DNA of 64,000 bases from Streptomyces luteogriseus (GCF_014205055.1 NZ_JACHMS010000001.1:4712001-4776000); one strand, 5' to 3'; shown: positions 41,246 to 49,668, numbered from the stretch's first letter. The notes: generated by a model not told the origin, from the sequence alone. Made by a program: numbers and translations.

Positions 41246-41626
41246 ATGGATCCCATCAGCCCCCTGGAGCAGGCGCTGCACGCCGCGCGCGCCCTCGTGC
41301 TGGCCGACCTCGTCGCGGGACGCGTCGCCGACGCGGACGTCGTGTCCCTGGTCGAGGAGTCCGTCAAGCAGCGGCGATGGTGGGTCGAGCAGTGGCCCGA
41401 GGGTGCCCGGTACGTGGCCGGCCTGGTCGCGCAGGACGTCCAGGACGCCCTGCTGGAGCGGTACGGCCGCTGGCCGCTGTGCCCGGTGTGCGGCACCGGC
41501 GAGCCGCACGCGCTCGACGTGGAACCGGAGTTGGGGCCCGACCCGCACTGGGTGTGCAGCGAGGCGGGCGTGAAGGTCGCCGCCGTGGGATCGCTGGGCG
41601 AGGCCATCGGCGGGCCGAAGGCCTGA
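41246..41626 (+). CDS. Uncharacterised 126-aa protein with zinc-knuckle-like motif
   Basis: ATG 41246. The N-terminal helices (SPLEQALHAARALVLADLVAG) are followed by CPVCGTGEPHALDVEPELGP and a later HWVCSEAG, suggesting a Cys/His metal site. Soluble. It is divergent from murR (55 bp) and followed after 7 bp by the DUF4031 gene, so the two probably form an operon. No named family recognised. Confidence 0.75.
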   Translation: MDPISPLEQALHAARALVLADLVAGRVADADVVSLVEESVKQRRWWVEQWPEGARYVAGLVAQDVQDALLERYGRWPLCPVCGTGEPHALDVEPELGPDPHWVCSEAGVKVAAVGSLGEAIGGPKA

Positions 41627-41633
41627 GGCGTTC

Positions 41634-41921
41634 GTGACGATCTACATCGACCCGCCGACCTGGCCCGGCCACGGCCGCCTGTGGTCCCACCTCGTCAGCG
41701 ACGTCTCCTACGACGAACTGCACGCCTTCGCCGCCGGCCTCGGCGTCCCCCGCCGGGCCTTCGAACGCGACCACTACGACATCCCCGACCAGCGGTACGC
41801 CGACGCGGTGCGGGCCGGGGCGGTGGAGGTCAGCAGCCGCGAGGTGGTGCGGCTGCTGCACGCGGCGGGGCTGCGGCGGCCCAAGGGGCGCTATCCCTCG
41901 CCGGGTTCGCGCAGCTCGTAG
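41634..41921 (+). CDS. DUF4031 domain protein
   Basis: 95 residues from GTG 41634 (VTIYIDPPTWPGHGRLWSHL), the DUF4031 signature, with LGVPRRAFERDHYDIPDQRY in the middle and RLLHAAGLRRPKGR near the end. A small cytosolic protein of unknown function, usually near the N-terminus of HD or pyrophosphohydrolase proteins in other genomes (from memory). Its last 31 bp overlap the 3' end of the convergent GNAT fusion gene. Confidence 0.88.
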   Translation: MTIYIDPPTWPGHGRLWSHLVSDVSYDELHAFAAGLGVPRRAFERDHYDIPDQRYADAVRAGAVEVSSREVVRLLHAAGLRRPKGRYPSPGSRSS

Positions 41922-42970
41922 GTCAGGTGCTCGGGGTCCTCGGCGACCTGGGTGAAGCCGGCCCGCGCGAGCACGTTCTGCGACGGCAGATTGTCCCGCT
42001 CGACGTTCGCGACCACGGTCCGCACCTCGTCCCGCTCCAGTGCCCAGGCCGACAGCGCGCGCAGCGCCTCGGTGGCGTAGCCGTGGCCGCGGGCGCCCTC
42101 GACCAGGTCGTAGCCGACCTCGACCCGGCCCGCCCCGTCCGGGACGCCGTGGAAGCCCATGGCGCCGATCGCGCGGCCGTCCTCGCGCCGGACCAGCGCG
42201 TACGTGCCCCACTCCGGCCGGTGGACGCCGTCCTCGTACTGCTTGTACACCAGCCCGCTTCCGACCCGGGTGCCCTCCATCGGGCCGCCCTCGATCCACT
42301 CGAAGCCGCCGTCGCCGATCGTGGACAGGTCGGCGGCCGCCGCGGGGGTGACCCCCTCCAGGGTGAGCCGCTCGGTGCCGATCACCAGGTTGTTGCTCCA
42401 GCGCCACTGCGTGACCGGGGCACGGCCGTCCAGTTCCCCGCGGCCGGTGGCCCACAGCAGGGTCGGCCACGGGGTGGGGCCGGGCTGGACGTGCGGGAAG
42501 AGCCGGGTGAGTACGAAGCCGCACAGCTCGGGCGCCGGTTCGTACGGCACGCCGAGCCCCTCGGCGATGTCGTGCGAGTGCAGCAGCACCTCGGCCACGC
42601 CCATCGCGGCGAACCCCTCGCGGTTCGCGCTGCGGAACGGGTACGGGTGGAAGGCCCGCACATGCCGCGGGGCGGTACGGATCGCGGCCGCGAGCAGGGC
42701 CCCCGTCGTGCCGATCACCCGCGGCACGTCCTCGTTGCCGGTGTCCTCCTCCATCGACAGCTCGAACGGCGAGTACCCGTCCTGCTCCCGCCCCGCCAGC
42801 TGCCCCGCGTACGCGATGAGGTCCTCGGCGATGTGCACCGCCGTCTCCCGGCAGTCCCACTCCAGCCGCCCGGCCCGCACGCCTTCCCAGTCCCGCTCGG
42901 TGACCGCCCCCAACAGGCCCACGCACTCGGCGACGGCCTGCTCCACCTGTTCCGCACCCGTTGTCCACAT
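41891..42970 (-). CDS. Maleylpyruvate isomerase/DinB-like and GNAT acetyltransferase fusion
   Basis: 359 residues. The N-terminal half (about 1-200) is a mycothiol-dependent maleylpyruvate isomerase/DinB four-helix fold with metal-ligand His in WDCRETAVHIAEDL (about 38-51) and HSHDIAEGLG (about 132-141). The C-terminal half (about 200-355) is a RimJ/RimL-type GNAT with VEVGYDLVEGARGHGYATEA (acetyl-CoA loop) and NVERDNLPSQNVLARAGF. It begins 9 bp after the caspase-HSP90 stop, so it may be the last gene of that operon. Substrate unknown. Confidence 0.85.
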   Translation of the reverse strand: MWTTGAEQVEQAVAECVGLLGAVTERDWEGVRAGRLEWDCRETAVHIAEDLIAYAGQLAGREQDGYSPFELSMEEDTGNEDVPRVIGTTGALLAAAIRTAPRHVRAFHPYPFRSANREGFAAMGVAEVLLHSHDIAEGLGVPYEPAPELCGFVLTRLFPHVQPGPTPWPTLLWATGRGELDGRAPVTQWRWSNNLVIGTERLTLEGVTPAAAADLSTIGDGGFEWIEGGPMEGTRVGSGLVYKQYEDGVHRPEWGTYALVRREDGRAIGAMGFHGVPDGAGRVEVGYDLVEGARGHGYATEALRALSAWALERDEVRTVVANVERDNLPSQNVLARAGFTQVAEDPEHLTYELREPGEG

Positions 42971-42979
42971 GGGGGCAGG

Positions 42980-45900
42980 CTACGAGGGGGTGGGCGAAGG
43001 GGGCGACGGGTTTTCCGGTTCCGGGAACCAGTCCTCGATCTCGTGGCGCATGCCGAGTTCGGTGGCTTTGAGGGCGGTCTCCCGGAGCGTCCTGGCGGCG
43101 GACATCGCTACGACGGTCAGGGTGACGAGGGAGAGTGGGGGGTCTTCCGGGTGAGGGGCGGACGGGGAGTGGTTCTCGGCGGTCAGGTACTGGAGGAGGT
43201 CTTTCCCCCGTTCGCACTCTCTGAGCCAGACTGCGGACGGAGAGACGACGTCGTAGCCGAAATCGACCAGAGAGGTGGTGGCACTTGTTTCGTCCACGGC
43301 ATGAAGTGTGGCCGGGGACACAGGGCCGAGGGACGCGGGATCGGGAACCCTGCTGAACAGGAGCAGGGCGGAAAGCCTGTCGCTCGTGCGGGACACGACC
43401 CTGGAGCTGACTGAGCACTGGAAGCCCCACGAGGTGTACAGGTCGATGGCCTCGGACAGGGGAATGTCCGCCTCCTCCGCGCTGCCGAACACCGTGCTCA
43501 GGGGCAGCGGGCGGCTCGAGTCCAGGATGACGTTCGGGTTTACGAGGGCGATTTCTTCCGGTGAGGGCAGTTGGCCTTCGTCGTCGGGGACAGGCGCTGC
43601 CGCAAATCCGAGCTCACGTAGCCTTGCTGCCACCTCGTGCACCGGCCTGTCGACACGGTGGGCGACAGCGCTCATGTAGAGCAGTGAGACTTCTTGGTCC
43701 ACCCACGGACGCTGGCCGCTGGAAAAGAGGAGGGCCTGGTCGTCCACCGTCGGCTCGGGGAATGCCGAAGCGTCGGGGGGCAGAAGGAAGCCGAGTTCCG
43801 AAAGGAACTCGACGATCTGGCCGATCGTCATGTCAATACTGTGCGCCACCGAGGCCAGTTGGGCCTGGGAGACCGAGAGAGCGGCTTCCGGGGCGGCCGG
43901 CGGAGTGGCGTGCGAAGCCCAGAGGGTGCTGATGATGCTTCGTTCCTCGTCGGTCCAGCGGAGTCGGACCGGGAGATCCGCCGGAACGGTGAAGCCCAGC
44001 TCGTGCAGACGCTCTGCCGCCTCGCGGGTGGAGCAGTCGCGCCGCACCGCGCTGACGCAGACCTGCGTGGCGGAGAGCACGGAGTCGGGTGTGAGCCAGC
44101 CTGACCGGTCGCCGATCTGCCGCAACAAGGGAAGATCATCACAGTCCGCATGCGCGCAGCCCGACAGGGGCTCCACTTGGTACCCCAGGGCGGTCAACCG
44201 GGCAGCCACCTCAGCAGGCGGATGCTTCGAACACTGACTCAGCCTGAACACCTCAGCGGTGCGGATGCGCTCTGCGGGGTCCTTCCAGCGAAACAGGGAG
44301 CTGAGCTTGTTCACGGGGTGCGCCAGCGTCGAGTCGGTGCGCCAGTTCCTGTACGTCAGGTCCCAGCGCGGAAACCGGGCATATCCACGGGACAGAAGCA
44401 GAAGGTCCGACGGGCGCGCACTGAGTTCGTCGGACGGGGCGGTTCCCGGCAGAGATGCGGACTCCCCCGACGCGGCCCGGTAGAGCGCTCGCAGACGCCA
44501 CCGCAGCACAGGAGAGGGCATGGTGCGGAAGAACTGTGCTGCGTGAGAGGTGTGATCCTCCGGATAGCTGCCGGTCACCAGCGGCAGAAGGCCCCTGTCC
44601 GGGAGGAAGAAGCCGACCTTGCTGAAGGGCAGTGAGACGTCTCCCACCCGCAACTCCAGATCGGCGTGCAGCGCGTGCTCTGCAACGAGGTCACCGAATT
44701 CGAGGGTGGACGCGCTGACCTCGGTCAACCAGCCGACGGTGAAGAGAGGGAGTCCGGGACGCGTCAGGCTCGGTGCGGCGCGGGTCATAACAGCGCGAAC
44801 ATGGCCCGCATCGAAGGAACGCGCCCTCCTACGGTCCACAGTGAGCACGGGCGCGTGTGCTCCGTGCAGATTCACGACGATTCCATAGGGGAGCCTCGAC
44901 GAGCGGAGCCTTTCCGAGTCCGTCAGCAAGCCGTCCGACAGGATGATTCCCTTGGCCCGGATCCACCAGAGGTCGGGGGAGTCCGAGTCGATGCAGACAT
45001 GACTCCCGTGCCGGCGACTCGGTTTCCGCTTGGAGAGCTCCCTCGCGAGTGCCGTGCGGGAGAGTTCCCCAGGCATCCAGCTGTGCTCCCTGGACCCGTG
45101 CACCGCCGACGTCCGATAGGGCGCCACCCACAGCAGCCGCTGCAGCGCATCCACACACGACACGTGCTTCCCCTGGCGCGAAAGCAGCAAGCGCACGGCC
45201 GTCCCCGGCTCGATCCCCTCCCCCAGATCCTCCACCCGAAACAGGTTCCCCGGCCCCGCGATCGTCACCTGCAGCAGCCGCCCGGGCCGGCCGTCGCGCC
45301 CCATGCGGCAGGTGCGGACCACGATCTCGTCGGCCAGCATGAAGTAGCTCAGGACGCCGATGCCGAAGCGGGAGTTGGGGTACAGGCGGAGCTTGGGGTC
45401 GGGGAGTTCGCTCCAGGCGACCTGTTCCTCGATGTACTCGGGCAGGTCGACGAAGCGGGTGCCGCCCTGGGCGAAGACGCTGCCGAGTTCGGTGATGCCC
45501 ATGCCGATGCCGTTGTCGCGGCATTCCAGATAGGGGCGGCCATCGGAGCCGACGCCCTGGACGAACTCGATCCGGCCTTCGAAGGAATCCGTCGGCTGTC
45601 CCGTGCGCTGGAGGTATTGCGTGCGGCAGTCCCGGTAGCGCAGCGCGTCCAGCGCGTTCTGGTACAGCTCGCGGACCGCCAGCTCCCGGTCCCCATACAG
45701 CTGTTCGCCCATGAGGAGCTCTTGGACGCGGTCCTCGGCGAGCTGGAAGCGGATGCCGTCGGAGAACTGGTCGGGCGTGTTGCCGTCGAGGCGTACCCGA
45801 CTGCCGTCGGCGTAGGGCGGAAGCGCGCCGAGCGCGGCCAGGGCCGGGTTGTCGCCGCGGTTGATCTCGCGGAGGAGAGCATCGACCCGGGTGGCGTGCT

Positions 45901-47662
45901 CCCGTAGCGCGATCTGGACGGCCGGGTGGGTGCACACCGCGTTCAGCGACCGGCCCACACCGGAATGGCGCCAGTCGGAGCGGCGCACGGTGGTCAGGAG
46001 GTCGCCCAGGTCGACGCTGTCGTAGATGCCGATGTGCTCCACGACGATCTCGGGCAGGTCGACGGGGTCCACGGCCATCGCGGAGGCGGCCTTGAGCAGG
46101 GCGGATACCAGGGGGGCGCGCACCTCGTGCTCGTCGCCCGTGGCGGCGGCGATGACGTCGTGCTCCTCGTGGTGCGTGCCGCTCGCGGGGCGGGTGACGG
46201 TCCGGCGCACCGAGAACGGAGCCGTGCGGTGCTCCTTCAGCAGCCGCATCAGGCGGTCCGCGGAGAGCGCGTCGGCCGCCCACTGCGGCTGGTCGGAGCC
46301 GCTCGGCACCTCTCCGAGGAGGGACTTGAGCGCCTCCGCCGCGTACAGCTCCGGCTGCTGGATCAGCCAGCGGTGGAACAGCCACCAGCGGATCCGCTCT
46401 ACGGAGTCGCGGGCCGCCGGCTTGTCGTGCAGGGTGAGCAGCCGCCGTCTGAGCCGTGGGAAGCCCTGGCCGAACTTACGGAAGCGGGTGTGGTCTGGAC
46501 CGGTGGCGCAGCCGTCCGTGCCGAGCACGCCGACGCGCTGTGCGGCCTCCTGGGTCCAGAAGGTCTGCTCGACCAGGGGCAGCAGGACCGCCAGCGCGGC
46601 CTCGGTCGGTGACAGCAGGACGCCGTCAGCCAGCCGGCCGGTGAGGAAGCCCAGCCTGTCGTGGGTGCGTCGGGCCAGCTCGGCATCGTGCCAGGGGTCG
46701 TCGCGCAGCGCGTGCGCCGCGCCCTCGTACGCCGAGGCAAGCCGGGTCGCCAGGGCTGCGCACGTCTCCTGGAGGTGGCGGCGTGCGGGGCCCTCAGGGG
46801 TGCGCTGCCAGATGGGGTGCCGTTCCGCCGAGCGGATCCAGGGGTGGGCCTCGGTGTGACGGTCGGGCCCCGGCAACAGAGGGAAGTCCACCCCGCCCGA
46901 GGTGGCCGCGGTCTCCGTGACGACGGTGACCTGCTGGGGTGCGCGGGTCTTGCCGTAGGCGCGGTGCAGCTCCTCTACCCGGGTCTGGATCCGCGCGGCG
47001 AACTCGCGCAGACGCAGGGCGTGGGGGTCCGCCGCGATGGTGTCGGCGAGGGCGCGGGAGAAGAGGCTGAACGACTCACCCGGCTGCGTACCGGCGTCGA
47101 AGCCCGGCCGGACCGTCTCCTTCTCGCCGACGAACAGCGCGAATTGGGGTGCTGTGCAGGCGTGCACGTAGGCCACCTTGCGCCGCAGCGCGTTGGCGAC
47201 CTTGCGCCGGGGCCAGGGCTGCACGCCGGGCGGTGCCGCCATGGTGTCGCGGTCGATGCCCTCGCGGCAGGCGTCGACGAGGAAGACGACATGGGCCGCC
47301 GAAGAGTCCTCCAGCTCACGCTCCCAGCCGATCTCGATGCAACTCTCGGCGAACACCCCGACGTCGAAAGTGGCGTCCTCCGGGATCAAGAAGTCCTTGC
47401 CCTCGAAGTGCTGGCCGTGGCCGCTGAGCAGGATCAGCAGGGTGTCGCCCTGGCCGGCGTCGCGCAGGAAACCGCGAATGCGGCCGTTGACGGTGTTCGG
47501 GGTGATGCCGCGCTTGCTCTCGACGATCTCCGCCGACTGGAACCCGCGCTCGACCAGCACGTCCCGGACCCGCTGGAGGTCGTCGCGGACGAACGGCAAG
47601 TCCTGGATGCGCGGGTCGTCGTAATCGCTTGCCCCGATGAGCAGCGCCTTGTGCTGAGGCAT
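42980..47662 (-). CDS. Caspase-like protease fused to an HSP90-like ATPase and seven C-terminal HTH-like repeats
   Basis: 1,560 residues. (1) Residues 1-260: peptidase C14/caspase fold with MPQHKALLIGASDYDD, catalytic His82 in LLSGHGQHF and Cys132 in FLVDACREG; the dyad is intact. (2) 260-600: helical linker. (3) About 600-950: HSP90/GHKL-type ATPase with N-box RELYQNALDA (664-673), CRDNGIGMG (714-722) and RFGIGVLSYF (765-774). (4) About 950-1130: mixed region, possibly the HSP90 middle domain. (5) About 1136-1545: seven degenerate repeats at 61-66-residue spacing, each ending like EVAARLxxLGFxV; their lengths suggest winged-HTH modules. No transmembrane segment. No Shine-Dalgarno precedes ATG 47662, and a 24-codon ORF with a strong one stops 10 bp upstream. 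By analogy with multidomain NTPase/caspase conflict proteins, I infer a sensor-switch-protease effector. The third-position GC looks lower in the last third. Confidence 0.88.
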   Translation of the reverse strand: MPQHKALLIGASDYDDPRIQDLPFVRDDLQRVRDVLVERGFQSAEIVESKRGITPNTVNGRIRGFLRDAGQGDTLLILLSGHGQHFEGKDFLIPEDATFDVGVFAESCIEIGWERELEDSSAAHVVFLVDACREGIDRDTMAAPPGVQPWPRRKVANALRRKVAYVHACTAPQFALFVGEKETVRPGFDAGTQPGESFSLFSRALADTIAADPHALRLREFAARIQTRVEELHRAYGKTRAPQQVTVVTETAATSGGVDFPLLPGPDRHTEAHPWIRSAERHPIWQRTPEGPARRHLQETCAALATRLASAYEGAAHALRDDPWHDAELARRTHDRLGFLTGRLADGVLLSPTEAALAVLLPLVEQTFWTQEAAQRVGVLGTDGCATGPDHTRFRKFGQGFPRLRRRLLTLHDKPAARDSVERIRWWLFHRWLIQQPELYAAEALKSLLGEVPSGSDQPQWAADALSADRLMRLLKEHRTAPFSVRRTVTRPASGTHHEEHDVIAAATGDEHEVRAPLVSALLKAASAMAVDPVDLPEIVVEHIGIYDSVDLGDLLTTVRRSDWRHSGVGRSLNAVCTHPAVQIALREHATRVDALLREINRGDNPALAALGALPPYADGSRVRLDGNTPDQFSDGIRFQLAEDRVQELLMGEQLYGDRELAVRELYQNALDALRYRDCRTQYLQRTGQPTDSFEGRIEFVQGVGSDGRPYLECRDNGIGMGITELGSVFAQGGTRFVDLPEYIEEQVAWSELPDPKLRLYPNSRFGIGVLSYFMLADEIVVRTCRMGRDGRPGRLLQVTIAGPGNLFRVEDLGEGIEPGTAVRLLLSRQGKHVSCVDALQRLLWVAPYRTSAVHGSREHSWMPGELSRTALARELSKRKPSRRHGSHVCIDSDSPDLWWIRAKGIILSDGLLTDSERLRSSRLPYGIVVNLHGAHAPVLTVDRRRARSFDAGHVRAVMTRAAPSLTRPGLPLFTVGWLTEVSASTLEFGDLVAEHALHADLELRVGDVSLPFSKVGFFLPDRGLLPLVTGSYPEDHTSHAAQFFRTMPSPVLRWRLRALYRAASGESASLPGTAPSDELSARPSDLLLLSRGYARFPRWDLTYRNWRTDSTLAHPVNKLSSLFRWKDPAERIRTAEVFRLSQCSKHPPAEVAARLTALGYQVEPLSGCAHADCDDLPLLRQIGDRSGWLTPDSVLSATQVCVSAVRRDCSTREAAERLHELGFTVPADLPVRLRWTDEERSIISTLWASHATPPAAPEAALSVSQAQLASVAHSIDMTIGQIVEFLSELGFLLPPDASAFPEPTVDDQALLFSSGQRPWVDQEVSLLYMSAVAHRVDRPVHEVAARLRELGFAAAPVPDDEGQLPSPEEIALVNPNVILDSSRPLPLSTVFGSAEEADIPLSEAIDLYTSWGFQCSVSSRVVSRTSDRLSALLLFSRVPDPASLGPVSPATLHAVDETSATTSLVDFGYDVVSPSAVWLRECERGKDLLQYLTAENHSPSAPHPEDPPLSLVTLTVVAMSAARTLRETALKATELGMRHEIEDWFPEPENPSPPSPTPS

Positions 47663-47672
47663 GCGCGGCGGG

Positions 47673-47747
47673 TCAGGCGGGCTGGACCGAGGCGACCCTC
47701 GCGGTCGTGGTCGCCGCTGGTCTCCGGTTCACCGCGCTGCCGCTCAT
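47673..47747 (-). CDS. 24-codon leader ORF upstream of the caspase-HSP90 gene
   Basis: ATG 47747 is preceded at 5 nt by a strong ribosome site (GCAGGGGGACGGC). The ORF encodes MSGSAVNRRPAATTTARVAS plus four residues and stops with TGA at 47673, 10 bp before the caspase ATG, which has no ribosome site of its own (AGCCCGCCTGACCCGCCGCG precedes it). Translational coupling is the simplest reading. The peptide is basic, Ala/Thr-rich and could also be functional. Confidence 0.6.
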   Translation of the reverse strand: MSGSAVNRRPAATTTARVASVQPA

Positions 47748-47828
47748 GCCGTCCCCCTGCCGCTCGGCCGTTCGTCCGACAACTTTAGTTCACTGGGCGG
47801 TCGTTGCGTCCCTGGTTGAGCGGTGTTC

Positions 47829-48167
47829 TCAGGGACGCCTGAAGACCAGGGTGAGTCCACGGGTGCCCTGCATCTGGCCGGTGCCGAGGAGCTGGATGCC
47901 GCCGCTCGCGGTGACTTGGAAGGACAGCTGGGCCTCGGCGAGCGGGAGGGTGCCTCCCCGGGCCGCGGCGTCCTCGAACAACTGCTGGAGCGCGTCGACG
48001 GTCTCGGCGAGGTTCTTGCGCAGGGGGCCGAGCGGGACGGACCGCAGGGCCGGCTCGCCGCTGCCGTTGCCGAACAGGCCCATGGAGTCGTCGTCGCCCT
48101 CCTCGGCGACGGTGACCCAGAACGGCAGGCTCGGCTCGATGGCCTCGGGTTCGCTGGTGTGGTCCAT
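47829..48167 (-). CDS. Pepco-like small protein associated with the caspase gene
   Basis: 112 residues from ATG 48167 after GGGAGGGAACACGG. The N-terminus has PFWVTVAEEGDD and the C-terminal half has AEAQLSFQVTASGGIQLLGT and RGLTLVFRRP, the pattern I associate with peptidase-co-occurring (Pepco/trypco-type) domains: a short beta-rich module found next to trypsin or caspase conflict genes. The middle (LGPLRKNLAETVDALQQLFEDA) is an amphipathic helix. It may regulate or recruit the caspase. Assigned from memory of the pattern. Confidence 0.7.
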   Translation of the reverse strand: MDHTSEPEAIEPSLPFWVTVAEEGDDDSMGLFGNGSGEPALRSVPLGPLRKNLAETVDALQQLFEDAAARGGTLPLAEAQLSFQVTASGGIQLLGTGQMQGTRGLTLVFRRP

Positions 48168-48202
48168 CCGTGTTCCCTCCCTGTGGCGCGGTGGGGCCAA
48201 CC

Positions 48203-48883
48203 CTAGGACGCGGAGCCTGGGCCGGAGGGCGAATCCTCGAGCAGCTCCAGTTCCGACCGCAGGTTGTAGCGGGCCGTGGCCTCCCACTCCGCCGCGCCGT
48301 GGGGTGTCCTGAACAGATGTGGGAGGTCGAGCAGTTGGCGCAGGATCGCGGCGCGGCCCTCGCGGAAGGCGTCGTTGGGGACGAAGTGGTACTCCTCGCG
48401 GACGGCCGTGGTGTAGGCGGCGTACGCCGACGGGGGCGAGGCGAGGATCGCGAGGTCGGCGTCGCACAGGACCTGGCCGTCGGGGTCGTCGTCGGCGGGG
48501 TCGTGGGTGACGGTGAGCCGGACCAGGCGGGCCACCTCGGCGGTCTTCGCGTCCGGGACGCCGGCCTCCGCGAGGGCGCGTTCGGCGAGGCGGGCCGAGC
48601 GTTCCTCGTTCTCGGAGCGGTCGGGCAGGTAGACCGCGTCGTGGAACCAGGCGGCGAGCCGGACCACGTCCGGGTCGTGCGCGTACCGCTCCAGTTCGTC
48701 GACGCGGTCCAGGACCGCCGTGAGGTGCTCGACCGTGTGGTAGCGGCGCTGCGGCTCCTGCCAGCGGGTGAGCAGGGCGTCGGCGTACGGCGCCGGGTCC
48801 GGGCCGCCGGCCGGGCCGCGGGCCGCTTCCAGGGTGCGGGCGAAGCGGGTGTGCAGGGAGTGCGGGGAGTCGAGGTCGGGCAT
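48203..48883 (-). CDS. HD-domain metal-dependent hydrolase-like protein
   Basis: 226 residues. The HD motif is AAWFHDAVY (about 74-82) with an upstream His in RRYHTVEHLTAV (about 46-57) and a later Asp in LCDADLAIL (about 139-147), matching predicted HD phosphohydrolases. The middle helix NEERSARLAERALAEAG is conserved in this subgroup. It lies 35 bp upstream of the Pepco-like gene on the same strand, so it may share its promoter, but the family is also found alone. Substrate unknown. Confidence 0.82.
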   Translation of the reverse strand: MPDLDSPHSLHTRFARTLEAARGPAGGPDPAPYADALLTRWQEPQRRYHTVEHLTAVLDRVDELERYAHDPDVVRLAAWFHDAVYLPDRSENEERSARLAERALAEAGVPDAKTAEVARLVRLTVTHDPADDDPDGQVLCDADLAILASPPSAYAAYTTAVREEYHFVPNDAFREGRAAILRQLLDLPHLFRTPHGAAEWEATARYNLRSELELLEDSPSGPGSAS

Positions 48884-48930
48884 GGGGGCATTCTCCCGCC
48901 GGGCGGGGTCGGGGATCTAGCGTGGTGGGC

Positions 48931-49611
48931 ATGACGACTCCTGCTGATGTTCCTGACGTACGGGACCCCGAGCAGCCCGGACGGCTGCTGACGATCGAGC
49001 GTGAGGCGCTGATCCCGCTGCTGCGGGGCCGGGCCGGGGAGGATTTCGCGCGGCCCGTCGCCGCGTGTCCGGGCTGGACGGTGCGGGATGTGCTGGCGCA
49101 CTGCTCGGCCGCGCTCACCCGGGTGGCGGAGGGCAGGTTCGAGGAGGGCGTGTTCTCGCCCGAGTCCAACGACCGGGACATCGCCGAGCGGGCCGGCTGG
49201 AGCGACGCGCAGATCGTCGACGAGCTGGAGCGGGGGATGGGCGCCGCCGGGCCCGTGATCGCCGGGGCCGGCGGGAAGCTGGACGGTCTCGCTCTCGGGG
49301 AGTGGGTGCACGCCGGTGATGTGCGCGAGGCCCTCGGGGAGGCCGGGGCGTACGGCGGGGCCGGTCTGCCGGACGCGCTCGCGCTGCTCGCCCGGATCAC
49401 CCGCGAGCGGGGGCATGTGGCGCTGCACGCCGACCTCGACGACCTGGACGAGCCGCTGCGGCTGGGGGAGAGCGGCGGGGAGCGGCCCCCGGGTCGCTTC
49501 ATCGGGGACGGGCCGACGCTCGTACGGCTGTACGCGGGGCGGCCGGTCGACGGGGTGCCGGCGTTCGAGCTGGCCGGGGTGGAGGCGAAGGAGCTGAACA
49601 TCTTCGGCTGA
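48931..49611 (+). CDS. Maleylpyruvate isomerase/DinB-family protein
   Basis: 226 residues from ATG 48931. Mycothiol-dependent maleylpyruvate isomerase N-terminal fold: VAACPGWTVRDVLAHCSAAL (about 43-62) provides the first metal-ligand His, and LALGEWVHAGDVREALG (about 121-137) the HxxD pair. There is a short C-terminal SCP2-like region. Proteins of this family are thought to use mycothiol as cofactor in actinobacteria; the substrate is unknown. Divergent from the HD gene (47 bp). Confidence 0.82.
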   Translation: MTTPADVPDVRDPEQPGRLLTIEREALIPLLRGRAGEDFARPVAACPGWTVRDVLAHCSAALTRVAEGRFEEGVFSPESNDRDIAERAGWSDAQIVDELERGMGAAGPVIAGAGGKLDGLALGEWVHAGDVREALGEAGAYGGAGLPDALALLARITRERGHVALHADLDDLDEPLRLGESGGERPPGRFIGDGPTLVRLYAGRPVDGVPAFELAGVEAKELNIFG

Positions 49612-49668
49612 CGCGGCCCGAGGGGGCCGGGGGCTTGGGATCCGGCGGGAGTGGGCAGCGTAGTCTTG

